From Hallerella succinigenes (GTDB taxonomy: Bacteria > Fibrobacterota > Fibrobacteria > Fibrobacterales > Fibrobacteraceae): DNA of 64,000 nt. The translations under genes and the position numbers were made by a program. The stretch lies in assembly GCF_002797675.1 (NCBI RefSeq), contig NZ_PGEX01000001.1:558001-622000 (forward strand), read 5' to 3'. The notes under the pieces were generated by a model that was not told where the DNA came from, ran no database searches, and worked only from the letters and a program-made list of their open reading frames with translations. Positions 1 to 7,493 of this stretch are shown piece by piece (positions within the stretch are counted from its first letter, which is position 1; the number at the start of each line of letters is the position of its first letter).

Positions 1-536
1 CCCCAGGAGTCGGAACGGGCTACGCGGCTGTGGCGAATGTCGCCGACAATCGCAATCTTTTTACCCTTCAATTTTCCAAGTTTCTGTTCAATGGTGAACA
101 TGTCAAGAAGAGCCTGCGTTGGATGTTCGTGAGCGCCATCGCCCGCATTCAAAACAATCGCATTCGAATGATCCGCGATGAACTGGGGAACACCTGTCCC
201 CTTGTGACGGACCACGACAACATCGATCTTCATCGATTCAATATTGCGAAGCGTGTCGAGAAGAGTTTCGCCCTTCTTCACACTTGAACTGGAACTGGAG
301 AAGTTTACAATGTCTGCAGAGAGACGCTTTTCTGCGAGTTCAAAGCTTGTGCGGGTACGCGTGCTGTTCTCGAAGAACAGGTTTACAATCGTGAGACCGC
401 GGAGGGAAGGGACCTTTTTAACCGGACGTTCCAAGAGCTGACGGAATTCAACCGCCGTATCCAGAATCGTGCGGATGTCGCTTTCGCTAACGCCCTGAAG
501 GCCTACGAGATGACGGATGGACAGAGAAGATGTCAT
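1..536 (-). CDS. pyrB: Aspartate carbamoyltransferase, catalytic chain (N-terminal part; continues past left edge)
   Basis: Catalyses carbamoyl phosphate + L-aspartate to N-carbamoyl-aspartate, the committed step of pyrimidine synthesis, in the cytoplasm. About 178 residues are visible. The carbamoyl-phosphate loop STRTRTSFE lies at residues 58-66 and the HPTQALLD motif at 138-145; both are hallmarks of the ATCase/OTCase fold. The start is the ATG whose bases overlap the pyrR stop (ATGA, 533-536), so the two genes are translationally coupled. The C-terminal aspartate domain lies outside the window. The fragment reads cleanly with no frameshift. Family assignment is secure; whether a regulatory PyrI chain exists cannot be seen. 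Confidence 0.95.
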   Translation of the reverse strand, partial: MTSSLSIRHLVGLQGVSESDIRTILDTAVEFRQLLERPVKKVPSLRGLTIVNLFFENSTRTRTSFELAEKRLSADIVNFSSSSSSVKKGETLLDTLRNIESMKIDVVVVRHKGTGVPQFIADHSNAIVLNAGDGAHEHPTQALLDMFTIEQKLGKLKGKKIAIVGDIRHSRVARSDSW

Positions 537-1096
537 ACATTCTCCACTTGAACAAGATAAACGGCTGTTTCCGGATCGACCGATTCAATCAGCACCCGAA
601 CTTCTTCATTTGCCAAAGTCTTGACCGAAAGGCCCGTGGCATCTGCCGCAATCGGCAGTTCCCGATGGCCGCGGTCCACCAAGACACAAAAACGAATCGC
701 CGCCGGACGTCCCATATCAAGAATCGCTTGGATGGCTGCACGGGCAGAACGTCCCGTGTAAAGGACGTCATCGACAAGAATGACCGTTTTCCCTTCGACG
801 GACGCAGGCATTTCCGTAATGCGCATTTCTGTTGTCGCGAGAGGCTTGCGGTAATGGAAGTCATCACGGTAGAATGTCGCATCGAGGCTTCCGCATGGGA
901 TTTCGACGTGATAGCGGTTCGACAAACGTTCTGCAAGCTTACGAGCAAGCGGAATTCCACGGCTCGCCATGCCGAGAACAAGGACATTTTCTGGAGAAGA
1001 AATCAGCTCCGACACAGCCGACGCCATGTTGTCCAAGGCGGTTTCCATCGCCTTTGCGTCGAGAAGCTGACGGATCCTTTTGCAATTATCCTTCAC
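533..1096 (-). CDS. pyrR: Bifunctional pyrimidine regulator PyrR / uracil phosphoribosyltransferase
   Basis: PyrR family: binds pyr mRNA in response to UMP in Firmicutes and also converts uracil + PRPP to UMP. The PRPP-binding motif VILVDDVLYTGRSAR is at about residues 105-119 of a 187-residue protein, the normal family length. I chose the GTG at 1096 because AAGGAG sits 6 nt upstream; an upstream in-frame TTG (1114) would place that Shine-Dalgarno inside the coding region. It overlaps pyrB by 4 nt. The leader upstream is very short and no attenuator hairpin is visible, so a role as UPRTase or a non-attenuation regulator is possible. Confidence 0.93.
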   Translation of the reverse strand: MKDNCKRIRQLLDAKAMETALDNMASAVSELISSPENVLVLGMASRGIPLARKLAERLSNRYHVEIPCGSLDATFYRDDFHYRKPLATTEMRITEMPASVEGKTVILVDDVLYTGRSARAAIQAILDMGRPAAIRFCVLVDRGHRELPIAADATGLSVKTLANEEVRVLIESVDPETAVYLVQVENV

Positions 1097-1121
1097 TACA
1101 GGCTCCTTTTTCAAGATTTTT

Positions 1122-1150
1122 CCAATAGGAAAATGTAGTTTTTATGTCAA
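1122..1150 (-). promoter_or_regulatory. Candidate promoter of pyrRB
   Basis: On the minus strand a perfect TTGACA (1150-1145) is followed after 17 nt by TATTGG (1127-1122). The -35 match is strong and the -10 weak. If it is used, transcription starts near 1115 and the leader before the pyrR GTG is only about 20 nt. A small inverted repeat, TTTTCC-TATT-GGAAAA, overlaps the -10 region. Confidence 0.45.
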
Positions 1151-1177
1151 AACATAACCAACTTGGAGATTCCATTT

Positions 1178-1726
1178 ATGTTCAATCAGCTTGACCTCCC
1201 AAAAAGCGGAGAAACAATCGCCATCATCAAGACGAACCACGGTGAAATGCGCGCACGCCTCTTCCCGGAAATCGTTGGCGAATGCGCTACGAATTTCATC
1301 GAACTTGCCCAGCAGGGCAAATACGACGGCGCTCCGTTCCACCGCATCATCAAGGGTTTCATGATTCAAGGCGGTGACTTTACCCGCCGGAACGGCACGG
1401 GTGGCCATGCAGCACAGGGTCCAAATTCGACCATCGGCGACAAGTACGACGAACGCCTCACCCACTTGCGCGGTGCTCTCAGCTGGGCAAAGACCATGAT
1501 GCCTCATTCCATCGGAAGCCAGTTCTTCATCGTTCACCCGGCAGAAGGAACGCACTTCCTCGACCATCCGGCTAAAGGCGGTCCGGCAGAAGGCTACTCC
1601 GTTTTCGGCCAGCTCTTTGACGGTTTTGATGTTCTGGACGATATCGCCAGCGTTCGCACCGACGGTCAGGACTATCCGTACGAAGACGTCCTTATCGAAT
1701 CGGTAACGATTGAAACGGTCGCCTAA
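1178..1726 (+). CDS. Cyclophilin-type peptidyl-prolyl cis-trans isomerase
   Basis: A 182-residue single-domain cyclophilin that catalyses proline cis-trans isomerisation. Cyclophilin landmarks are present in order: FHRIIKGFMIQGGDF (catalytic Arg and the QGGD strand), then GSQFFIVH, then a C-terminal YSVFGQLFDGFDVLDDI segment. There is no signal peptide, so a cytoplasmic location is inferred. Start: the ATG at 1178 has GGAG about 9 nt upstream; the in-frame TTG at 1163 overlaps that site and is less likely. It is divergent from pyrR. The assignment is firm, the client proteins are unknown. Confidence 0.92.
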   Translation: MFNQLDLPKSGETIAIIKTNHGEMRARLFPEIVGECATNFIELAQQGKYDGAPFHRIIKGFMIQGGDFTRRNGTGGHAAQGPNSTIGDKYDERLTHLRGALSWAKTMMPHSIGSQFFIVHPAEGTHFLDHPAKGGPAEGYSVFGQLFDGFDVLDDIASVRTDGQDYPYEDVLIESVTIETVA

Positions 1727-1787
1727 GACTTTTTCATCAAAGTTGAGTGCCATTTGAGAAGCGCCGAAAAAAAATGTTCTGCGCCCC

Positions 1788-1818
1788 TTGACAGGGAGAA
1801 TTTTTTTTTCTCAATTTG
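1788..1818 (+). promoter_or_regulatory. Promoter of tRNA-Ala
   Basis: TTGACA at 1788-1793, a 17-nt spacer, then TCAATTTG at 1811-1818, ending 12 nt before the mature tRNA 5' end. The downstream box matches the Bacteroidetes -7 element TAnnTTTG in all but one fixed position. The tRNA-Ser promoter shares the core AATTTGGTG. Confidence 0.6.
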
Positions 1819-1830
1819 GTGCACTCAAAC

Positions 1831-1903
1831 GGGGTTATAGCTCAGTTGGTAGAGCACAACGCTGGCAGCGTTGGGGTCAGGAGTTCGAATCTCCTTAGCT
1901 CCA
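1831..1903 (+). tRNA. tRNA-Ala (GGC)
   Basis: A 73-nt cloverleaf. The acceptor pairs GGGGTTA with TAGCTCC, the D-arm contains AGCTCAGTTGGTAGAGC, and the anticodon stem CAACG/CGTTG holds a CTGGCAG loop giving anticodon GGC. The T-arm has GTTCGAATC. The discriminator is A; CCA is not encoded. A hairpin terminator follows directly. Confidence 0.97.
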
Positions 1904-1906
1904 TAA

Positions 1907-1945
1907 CAGAAAAGGATCCGCATCAAACGGGTCCTTTTCTGTTTT
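1907..1945 (+). terminator. Rho-independent terminator after tRNA-Ala
   Basis: CAGAAAAGGATCCG pairs with CGGGTCCTTTTCTG (one G-T pair) around a short loop and is followed by TTTT. It begins 4 nt after the tRNA. Confidence 0.85.
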
Positions 1946-2007
1946 ATGAACATTCAGATGATGAGAACTCCTGGGGGGCTGGATTTCGATGAACGAAATT
2001 CTATAAC

Positions 2008-2035
2008 CAAAAAATCCCGCATTTCTGCGGGATTC
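2008..2035 (-). terminator. Rho-independent terminator after tRNA-Glu
   Basis: Read on the minus strand: AATCCCGCA, GAAA loop, TGCGGGATT, then a T run. It lies about 10 nt past the tRNA 3' end. The rest of the stretch back to 1946 holds nothing I recognise. Confidence 0.85.
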
Positions 2036-2044
2036 TTTCTGACA

Positions 2045-2117
2045 TAGCATGTAAGGGACTCGAACCCTTGTTACCGGCGTGAGAGGCCAGCGTCCTAGAC
2101 CACTAGACGAACATGCC
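2045..2117 (-). tRNA. tRNA-Glu (CTC)
   Basis: A 73-nt cloverleaf on the minus strand. The acceptor GGCATGT pairs with ACATGCT (first pair G-T). The D-arm starts GTCTAGTGGTCTAGGAC as in bacterial tRNA-Glu. The anticodon loop CTCTCAC gives CTC, and the T-arm is AAGGGTTCGAGTCCCTT. CCA is not encoded. The gene lies immediately downstream of ppiD and could be co-transcribed with it. Confidence 0.95.
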
Positions 2118-2143
2118 AAAATTCAGGACAAATAGTAGAAATA

Positions 2144-4099
2144 TTATTCGCGGTAGTAAAGGTCAAGATTGCTTTCCACGTTAGCAGCCTTTTCCAGGTT
2201 CTGCACGTATTCATTGAAAAGCATCGCATAACCGAAGCGCCAGGTATTGGCCAAGTCTTCCGTAAGAGCGGTCTTTGCAGCGGTGGTATCCGGAACAGAA
2301 CGGTTCAGGATTTTCACCATAGCGGCACCGTCATTCGTCACGACCGGTTCACCCCATTCGCCAACCTTCTGCTGGGAAAGAATGCGGAAGAGAGTCGGGT
2401 TCGAATAGCCGATGCCCGGAACAAAGCCGTCGAAAGAAGCGGTAGCCTTTTCGATTGTCACCTTTTCCACGCTCGTATCAGCCTTGGCAGAACCCGTAGC
2501 GGAATCCGTCACAAGTTCCACAGCCTTCACCTTTTCAGCAACGGAATTCAGGTAGTGAGCAGCGGCGTCCTTCGATTCCTGAAGGAGAAGGTTGCGCTTA
2601 ATTTGTTCGTAATACGGACCGATATTGCGCTTGCCTGCTTCGAGAGTTTCGATACGGTTCACAACAATCACGAAGTCGTTGTTCTTGAGAGCGCCAGAGA
2701 CCTTGCCTTCTGCGAGGTCCGGACGTTCCTTGTTCACGAATGCGAAAGCGGAAAGACCGCCGACAAAACCCACTTCCTGGATTTCATCGTCACGACCGAG
2801 CCAAGCGGTTTCACGGACCGGAACCTTACGAGCGGCAGCGGCATCGATGAAGGAGGAATCACTTTCTTCCACAGCGGACTTGATGCCTGCGAGGATCTTT
2901 TCCAAGCTGTCGATGGTTTCCGGAGAAGCGGTCACGGAGAAGAGAATGTGAGCGGCCTTCACCTTTTCAGTCCCGGTCGAATCCTTCATCTTGCCGAGGC
3001 TCTGAATGATGTGGTAACCAAACTTGGTGCGGACCGGTTCGGAGATAGCGCCGGAATCGAGAGCGAAAGCAACGTCTTCGAATTCCTTGACCCAAGTGCC
3101 ACGAGCCGTGTAATCGCCGAGGAGACCGCCATTTGCAGCCGTACCGACGTCTTCACTTGCAACCTTGGCCATTTCTTCAAAGCTGGAAGTGGAGTTCGAA
3201 TCCTTCACCTGGTAGTAAACGGTCATCGCATACTTGCGGATTTCTTCTTCATCCTTTGCAGTCGGTTGAATCGGAAGGTATGCATAAGCGAGACGAACCT
3301 GATCCTTCGTCACGAAGAAGCTGTCCTGATGAGCGTCGAAGTAAGCGTTCACCTTGAGGCTATCTACGGAAGCCGGATCGACCTGGAAATCATTTGCCGA
3401 CGTAAAGGCGACTTCGACATCCTGGGAGACGAGGCGGTTGTTCACGTTCCACTGGGATTCGAGGCTCGTCGGGTGAGCGTTCGCAGTCACGAAAATCTGC
3501 AACTGGTGCAGAGGAATCGTCATTGTCTTGAGTTCCTGTTCGTAGTTCTGCATGTTGAGCCATTCGTATGCGGCCGGAGTTTCGAGCCAAGCATCAAATG
3601 CAGCCTTGTCGAAAGCGGTGTCGAGAAGGAACTTCGGAAGGGTCTGGATGAACGTCTGAACATTCTGAGCGGCTTCCTGTTCGCTAGCGGAGTTCGCCTG
3701 GATTGCGTAAACGCGCTGCTGGGCTTCTTCACCGACGAGACGGCGAACGACATCTGGATTGTTCTTGAGTTCAGCCTTCATTTCTGCGACAGATGCATAA
3801 AGCGCATTTTCATCGAACTGAGCCTTGAGGAGTTCCTGCTGGACGAAGGACTGGAAAATGTTGTTGCGGAGCTGGGCGCGCTGTTCGTCGCTCAGGTTCT
3901 GCCCCCGGTAGTTGGTCTCGGTGATGCGGTTCACACGGTTGTTGAATTCCGCATACGGAATTTCCACACCGTCCACACGGCCGATCGGATACTGGTGAGA
4001 CTGTTCCGGCGTACGGTCCATCGCAAGGAGACCGAGCGCAATGCCTACTGCAAAAATGGCAATGACCCATTTCGCGTTTTCGTTAATCCATGTCAGCAT
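2144..4099 (-). CDS. ppiD: Membrane-anchored periplasmic peptidyl-prolyl isomerase/chaperone, PpiD/SurA-like
   Basis: A 651-residue protein. A single N-terminal membrane helix (about residues 10-27, VIAIFAVGIALGLLAM) is followed by a SurA-N/PpiD-like helical region. A parvulin (PpiC-type) rotamase module comes next, at roughly 260-380, including GGLLGDYTARGTW and FGYHIIQSL. A second, more divergent parvulin-like stretch and a C-terminal helical tail follow. PpiD proteins assist folding of outer-membrane and periplasmic proteins leaving the Sec translocon. GGAG lies 8 nt before the ATG. Ending just before tRNA-Glu, it is divergent from nadB. Low similarity to E. coli PpiD is likely, so the name is by architecture. 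Confidence 0.85.
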   Translation of the reverse strand: MLTWINENAKWVIAIFAVGIALGLLAMDRTPEQSHQYPIGRVDGVEIPYAEFNNRVNRITETNYRGQNLSDEQRAQLRNNIFQSFVQQELLKAQFDENALYASVAEMKAELKNNPDVVRRLVGEEAQQRVYAIQANSASEQEAAQNVQTFIQTLPKFLLDTAFDKAAFDAWLETPAAYEWLNMQNYEQELKTMTIPLHQLQIFVTANAHPTSLESQWNVNNRLVSQDVEVAFTSANDFQVDPASVDSLKVNAYFDAHQDSFFVTKDQVRLAYAYLPIQPTAKDEEEIRKYAMTVYYQVKDSNSTSSFEEMAKVASEDVGTAANGGLLGDYTARGTWVKEFEDVAFALDSGAISEPVRTKFGYHIIQSLGKMKDSTGTEKVKAAHILFSVTASPETIDSLEKILAGIKSAVEESDSSFIDAAAARKVPVRETAWLGRDDEIQEVGFVGGLSAFAFVNKERPDLAEGKVSGALKNNDFVIVVNRIETLEAGKRNIGPYYEQIKRNLLLQESKDAAAHYLNSVAEKVKAVELVTDSATGSAKADTSVEKVTIEKATASFDGFVPGIGYSNPTLFRILSQQKVGEWGEPVVTNDGAAMVKILNRSVPDTTAAKTALTEDLANTWRFGYAMLFNEYVQNLEKAANVESNLDLYYRE

Positions 4100-4124
4100 A
4101 GAGTAAACTCCATTTATTTTCCGC

Positions 4125-4132
4125 CAAATGTA
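4125..4132 (-). promoter_or_regulatory. TAnnTTTG-type box upstream of ppiD
   Basis: TACATTTG on the minus strand, 25 nt before the ppiD ATG. It is an exact match to the Bacteroidetes -7 consensus. No clear -35/-33 element is visible. Confidence 0.4.
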
Positions 4133-4193
4133 ATAAAAAAATCCACTCTAACGGAGCAAGCCCTTTTATATAGCCGTATTTTAGGATTTTTTC

Positions 4194-4199
4194 TATTAT
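4194..4199 (+). promoter_or_regulatory. Candidate -10 box of nadB
   Basis: TATTAT inside TTCTATTATG. The upstream in-frame ATG at 4198 lies inside this box. If the box is real, the start codon must lie downstream, supporting the GTG at 4237. A near-identical TTCTATTATATG precedes the MATE gene at 18541-18552. Confidence 0.4.
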
Positions 4200-4236
4200 G
4201 GGAAACGCCTTCAAACATCAACACTTAGAGGCTACA

Positions 4237-5826
4237 GTGTACGATATATTGATCCTTGGTGCCGGTATCGCCGGCTTAAGCGCAGCCATCAAGGCGGCAG
4301 AACACGGTCATTCCGTTCTCATTTTAACCAAGGGGGCAAAACCGGATGGTTCATCCAACTACGCCCAGGGCGGCATCTGCTCCGTCACTGACCCCAAAGA
4401 TTCTTTCAAATTGCACCAGGAAGACACCTGCGAAGCGGGTGCAGGACTTTGCAAAAAGAACGCCGTCAAGATTCTCGTCGAAAACGGTCCAAAGACAATC
4501 GATCAGCTGGTGAAATGGGGGGTAAAATTCACCCCGGCAGAATCGAACGATGCGAACATCCGCTTTGACCTTCACCTCGAAGGCGGCCACAGCCATCGCC
4601 GTATTCTCCATGCCGCGGACTTGACCGGCAAGGAAATCATGAGAGCCCTCCTTGTGAAGATCCATGAATTCCCGAACATCACCTTCCTTGAAAACGCGCT
4701 GATCGCCGATTTGATTTTGAACAAGAACAAGACCCGAGCCCTGGGCGCAAAGGTCATCCACCAGAAGACCGGGGAAATCGAAGCGATTTTCGCCAAGGTG
4801 ACCATCATGGCTACAGGCGGTGCTGGACGCCTCTGGTTCCACACGATCGACCCTCCTGATGCTTGTGGTGACGGTATTGCGATTGCAGCACGAGCAGGCA
4901 CCGCGATCCAAGACGTGGAATTTATGCAGTTCCACCCGACATCCCTCTATGCCCCGAGCCTCAAAAAGGCGTTCCTTATTTCGGAAGCGGTTCGCGGATA
5001 CGGTGGAATCCTCAAGAATTCGAAGGGCGAAGAATTTATGAACGGCGTGCATCCGCTCCGTTCCCTTGCCCCGCGCGACATCGTTGCCCGCGCTATTCAC
5101 CGTGAAATGAAGCGCACCGGCGAACCTTGTATGTTCCTCGACGTCACGGCCCATAATCCGAAAGACACAAAGACCCACTTCCCGCACATTTACGCAAAGT
5201 GCCTTTCCGCTGGTGTCGATATGACGAAGGAATGGATTCCGGTCGTTCCGGCAGCGCACTATATGTGTGGCGGCGTTCTCGTAGACACCTGGTCCAAGAC
5301 GCAGATCGAAGGACTTTACGCTTCGGGCGAGGTGGCTGCGACAGGCGTACACGGAGCAAACCGTCTTGCTTCGAACTCGCTTCTCGAAAGCGTTGTCTTT
5401 GCTCTCCGCGCAGTGGAAAACATTGAAAAGACTGGCATTCTCAAAAAGTCCTTCCGCACACCGACCATCAAGTCGGAAAAGGTCAAAATGACCGGCGGCG
5501 AACATTGGAAAAAACGCACCGTCGAAGCCAAGAAGCTCATGTGGGAAAAGTGCGGCATTGTTCGCTCGGTAGCTGGCTTAAACGAAGGACTCGCTAAGCT
5601 TCGCGAATTCAACAGCGAAGTCGAAGCCGAAATGAAGAAGCCAGGAACCAAGACCGTCGCCCTTCTCGAATTCCGCAACGCCGTCGAAAGCAGCATCCTG
5701 ATCGTAAAGAGCGCTCTCGCCCGAAAGGAATCCCGCGGTCTGCAGTCGATTCTCGACTACCCGAAGATGTCCCCGAAGCTTGTACATCACAACATCTATT
5801 TGAAGTACCCGCTCGAGAACAACTAA
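4237..5826 (+). CDS. nadB: L-aspartate oxidase
   Basis: FAD enzyme that oxidises L-aspartate to iminoaspartate, the first step of de novo NAD synthesis (nadE is also in this window). The protein opens with the dinucleotide-binding ILGAGIAGLSAA and carries SSNYAQGG, the active-site region HLEGGHSHRRILHA, EFMQFHPTS, and HGANRLASNSLLES near the FAD-binding C-terminal lobe. At about 529 residues it has the normal length. Start: GTG at 4237 with AGAGG 5 nt upstream gives an N-terminus (MYDILILG) as in homologues. The alternative ATG at 4198 adds 13 residues, lacks a close Shine-Dalgarno and overlaps a -10-like box. No nadA or nadC is adjacent. Confidence 0.93.
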   Translation: MYDILILGAGIAGLSAAIKAAEHGHSVLILTKGAKPDGSSNYAQGGICSVTDPKDSFKLHQEDTCEAGAGLCKKNAVKILVENGPKTIDQLVKWGVKFTPAESNDANIRFDLHLEGGHSHRRILHAADLTGKEIMRALLVKIHEFPNITFLENALIADLILNKNKTRALGAKVIHQKTGEIEAIFAKVTIMATGGAGRLWFHTIDPPDACGDGIAIAARAGTAIQDVEFMQFHPTSLYAPSLKKAFLISEAVRGYGGILKNSKGEEFMNGVHPLRSLAPRDIVARAIHREMKRTGEPCMFLDVTAHNPKDTKTHFPHIYAKCLSAGVDMTKEWIPVVPAAHYMCGGVLVDTWSKTQIEGLYASGEVAATGVHGANRLASNSLLESVVFALRAVENIEKTGILKKSFRTPTIKSEKVKMTGGEHWKKRTVEAKKLMWEKCGIVRSVAGLNEGLAKLREFNSEVEAEMKKPGTKTVALLEFRNAVESSILIVKSALARKESRGLQSILDYPKMSPKLVHHNIYLKYPLENN

Positions 5827-5842
5827 TCTTCCAAGCAAATCA

Positions 5843-5878
5843 CAAAAAAGCTCCGTGGAATTGCGGAGCTTTTTTTGT
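5843..5878. terminator. Bidirectional terminator between nadB and the GH57 gene
   Basis: AAAAAAGCTCCG and CGGAGCTTTTTT form a symmetric stem around an 8-nt loop. An A run lies on one side and a T run on the other, so it can end both convergent transcripts. Confidence 0.88.
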
Positions 5879-5893
5879 TGACCAAAAGACCTT

Positions 5894-7471
5894 TTAGTTT
5901 TTCAGTCCAATCCACGGGAAGATGTTGTCGCGGGATTCAATTTCCGAAAGCAGAGCTTCATCTTCGAATTCCCCGTTGAACATCGCCGAAAGCTTCATGA
6001 AGTCGCGTTCGTGATTTGCCAAGCGTTCGCGGGCATAGCCTTCCGCGGAATTGTTGTGAATCATGAACGCCCAGTCCGAAGCCTGGTACAGCACAAGTTC
6101 GCGTTCCATCTGTGCGAGAATTCTCTTTTGAAGAGCCGTCTGCGAAGGCACCTTTTGGGCCGCCTGAAAGAGCGAGAACATCTTGAAGAATTTCGGATAG
6201 ATGTATTCGACCTGAGGATTGACCCAGACCGAAGCAAAGCCATTTTCTCCCCATGAGGAGAAAATCGGATTGTGAGCCACCGTATCTTCCGGATCCATCT
6301 GCATTTCGTTCACCGAAGCGAGCTGCAAAATTTCGGAAGAGGCGGCACGTTCAAAGACAGCTTCAATAAACTGCGGGCCTTCAAACCACCAGTGGCCAAA
6401 GAGTTCTGCATCATACGGGCAAAGAACGCAGGGACGGTGGGATTCCATCTGCGAACCGAGTTCCGCCATCAAGGCTTCACGGTTTGCCACGAAAAGTCGG
6501 GCGTGCTCGCGGGCCAGGTTCATCGCCTGCCAAGGATGGTAGATAGCCTTCTGTTCCCCACCGGTAATGCGGCAGTACTTGAATCCGGAATCGATCGGAG
6601 AGTTTCCGGCAAAGAAATATTCACCGAGATACTCGCGGTCGAGTTCCTTCGAAATATCTTTGTAGAATTCGCGGTAATCCGGATGACCCGGATAGCCACG
6701 CTGACGACTCCAGACTTCCACCGAACTAGCCTGCTCACGTCCCAGAACGAGAAGTCCGGACGGAGTCTTGATCGGAGCGAACACACCGTACTTCGGGGCC
6801 GGATCGGCAAGCAGCACGCCATGGGTTTCCATGAAGAAATACTGCAAGCCCTGTTCCGCCAGATATTCGTCGAGTCCATCAAAGAATCCGCATTCCGGAA
6901 GCCAAACACCCTTCGGGGCGCGGCCAAAGGCACGTTTAAAAGCTTCGATCGTCAAGCGAATCTGCAAACGGATGCTTTCCGGTTCCGCCTGGTAAGCAGG
7001 AAGGAACGGATGCGTTCCGATACACGTCAAAAGAGAAAGCTTTCCACGGCGTTCGAGAGCTGCGAATTCCGAAAGAATATCGCGCTGCAAGCGATTTTCC
7101 CAAAGTTCGGAAAGTTCCATGATACGAGCCGCATAGAACTTTGCAATCTGCAAACGCTCCGGATCCTTTTCCAAACGGCGCAATTCCTTGTGAGCGAGTT
7201 CCTGCAGCTTTTCCAAGTGGCGAGAATAACGTTCGCAAAGAAGCTTGTCCGAAAGCATCGCAATCAGCGTCGGAGAGATGCTCAAGTTGAGCGTCCCTGG
7301 AACACCCTTTTCCGCTAAATGCGAAAGGGACTGCACAAGCGGCAGATACGATTCGGTCAACGCTTCAAAAAGCCAGTTTTCTTCCAAAAAACGGTCATAT
7401 CTCGGATTGCGCACGAACGGTAAATGCGCGTGTAGCAACAGATAAAGCTGACCATTGCAAGCAGTATTCAA
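5894..7471 (-). CDS. Glycoside hydrolase family 57, probable 1,4-alpha-glucan branching enzyme
   Basis: A 525-residue GH57 protein with a DUF1957-type C-terminal region. Conserved region 1 is HAHLPFVR (residues 14-21). The region with the probable nucleophile is GVWLPECGF (Glu193). The probable acid/base is in CPYDAELFGHWWFEG (Asp354). GH57 enzymes of this layout introduce alpha-1,6 branches into glycogen. It starts at a TTG with AGGG 6 nt upstream; no ATG precedes the first motif. It follows the DUF4912 gene by 22 nt, a pairing also familiar to me from other bacteria, so a role in storage-glycan metabolism is likely. Debranching or amylase activity cannot be ruled out by sequence alone. Confidence 0.88.
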   Translation of the reverse strand: MNTACNGQLYLLLHAHLPFVRNPRYDRFLEENWLFEALTESYLPLVQSLSHLAEKGVPGTLNLSISPTLIAMLSDKLLCERYSRHLEKLQELAHKELRRLEKDPERLQIAKFYAARIMELSELWENRLQRDILSEFAALERRGKLSLLTCIGTHPFLPAYQAEPESIRLQIRLTIEAFKRAFGRAPKGVWLPECGFFDGLDEYLAEQGLQYFFMETHGVLLADPAPKYGVFAPIKTPSGLLVLGREQASSVEVWSRQRGYPGHPDYREFYKDISKELDREYLGEYFFAGNSPIDSGFKYCRITGGEQKAIYHPWQAMNLAREHARLFVANREALMAELGSQMESHRPCVLCPYDAELFGHWWFEGPQFIEAVFERAASSEILQLASVNEMQMDPEDTVAHNPIFSSWGENGFASVWVNPQVEYIYPKFFKMFSLFQAAQKVPSQTALQKRILAQMERELVLYQASDWAFMIHNNSAEGYARERLANHERDFMKLSAMFNGEFEDEALLSEIESRDNIFPWIGLKN

Positions 7472-7493
7472 ACTAGACCCTAAACCTTAAAAA

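Noticed and set aside
2555-4228. 557-residue open frame antisense to ppiD
   Set aside because: Shadow; it also runs into the nadB promoter and start region.
4198-4236. ATG at 4198 as the nadB start
   Set aside because: It lies in a TATTAT -10-like box and lacks a close Shine-Dalgarno; the GTG at 4237 has AGAGG 5 nt upstream and gives the usual N-terminus. The question is not fully settled.
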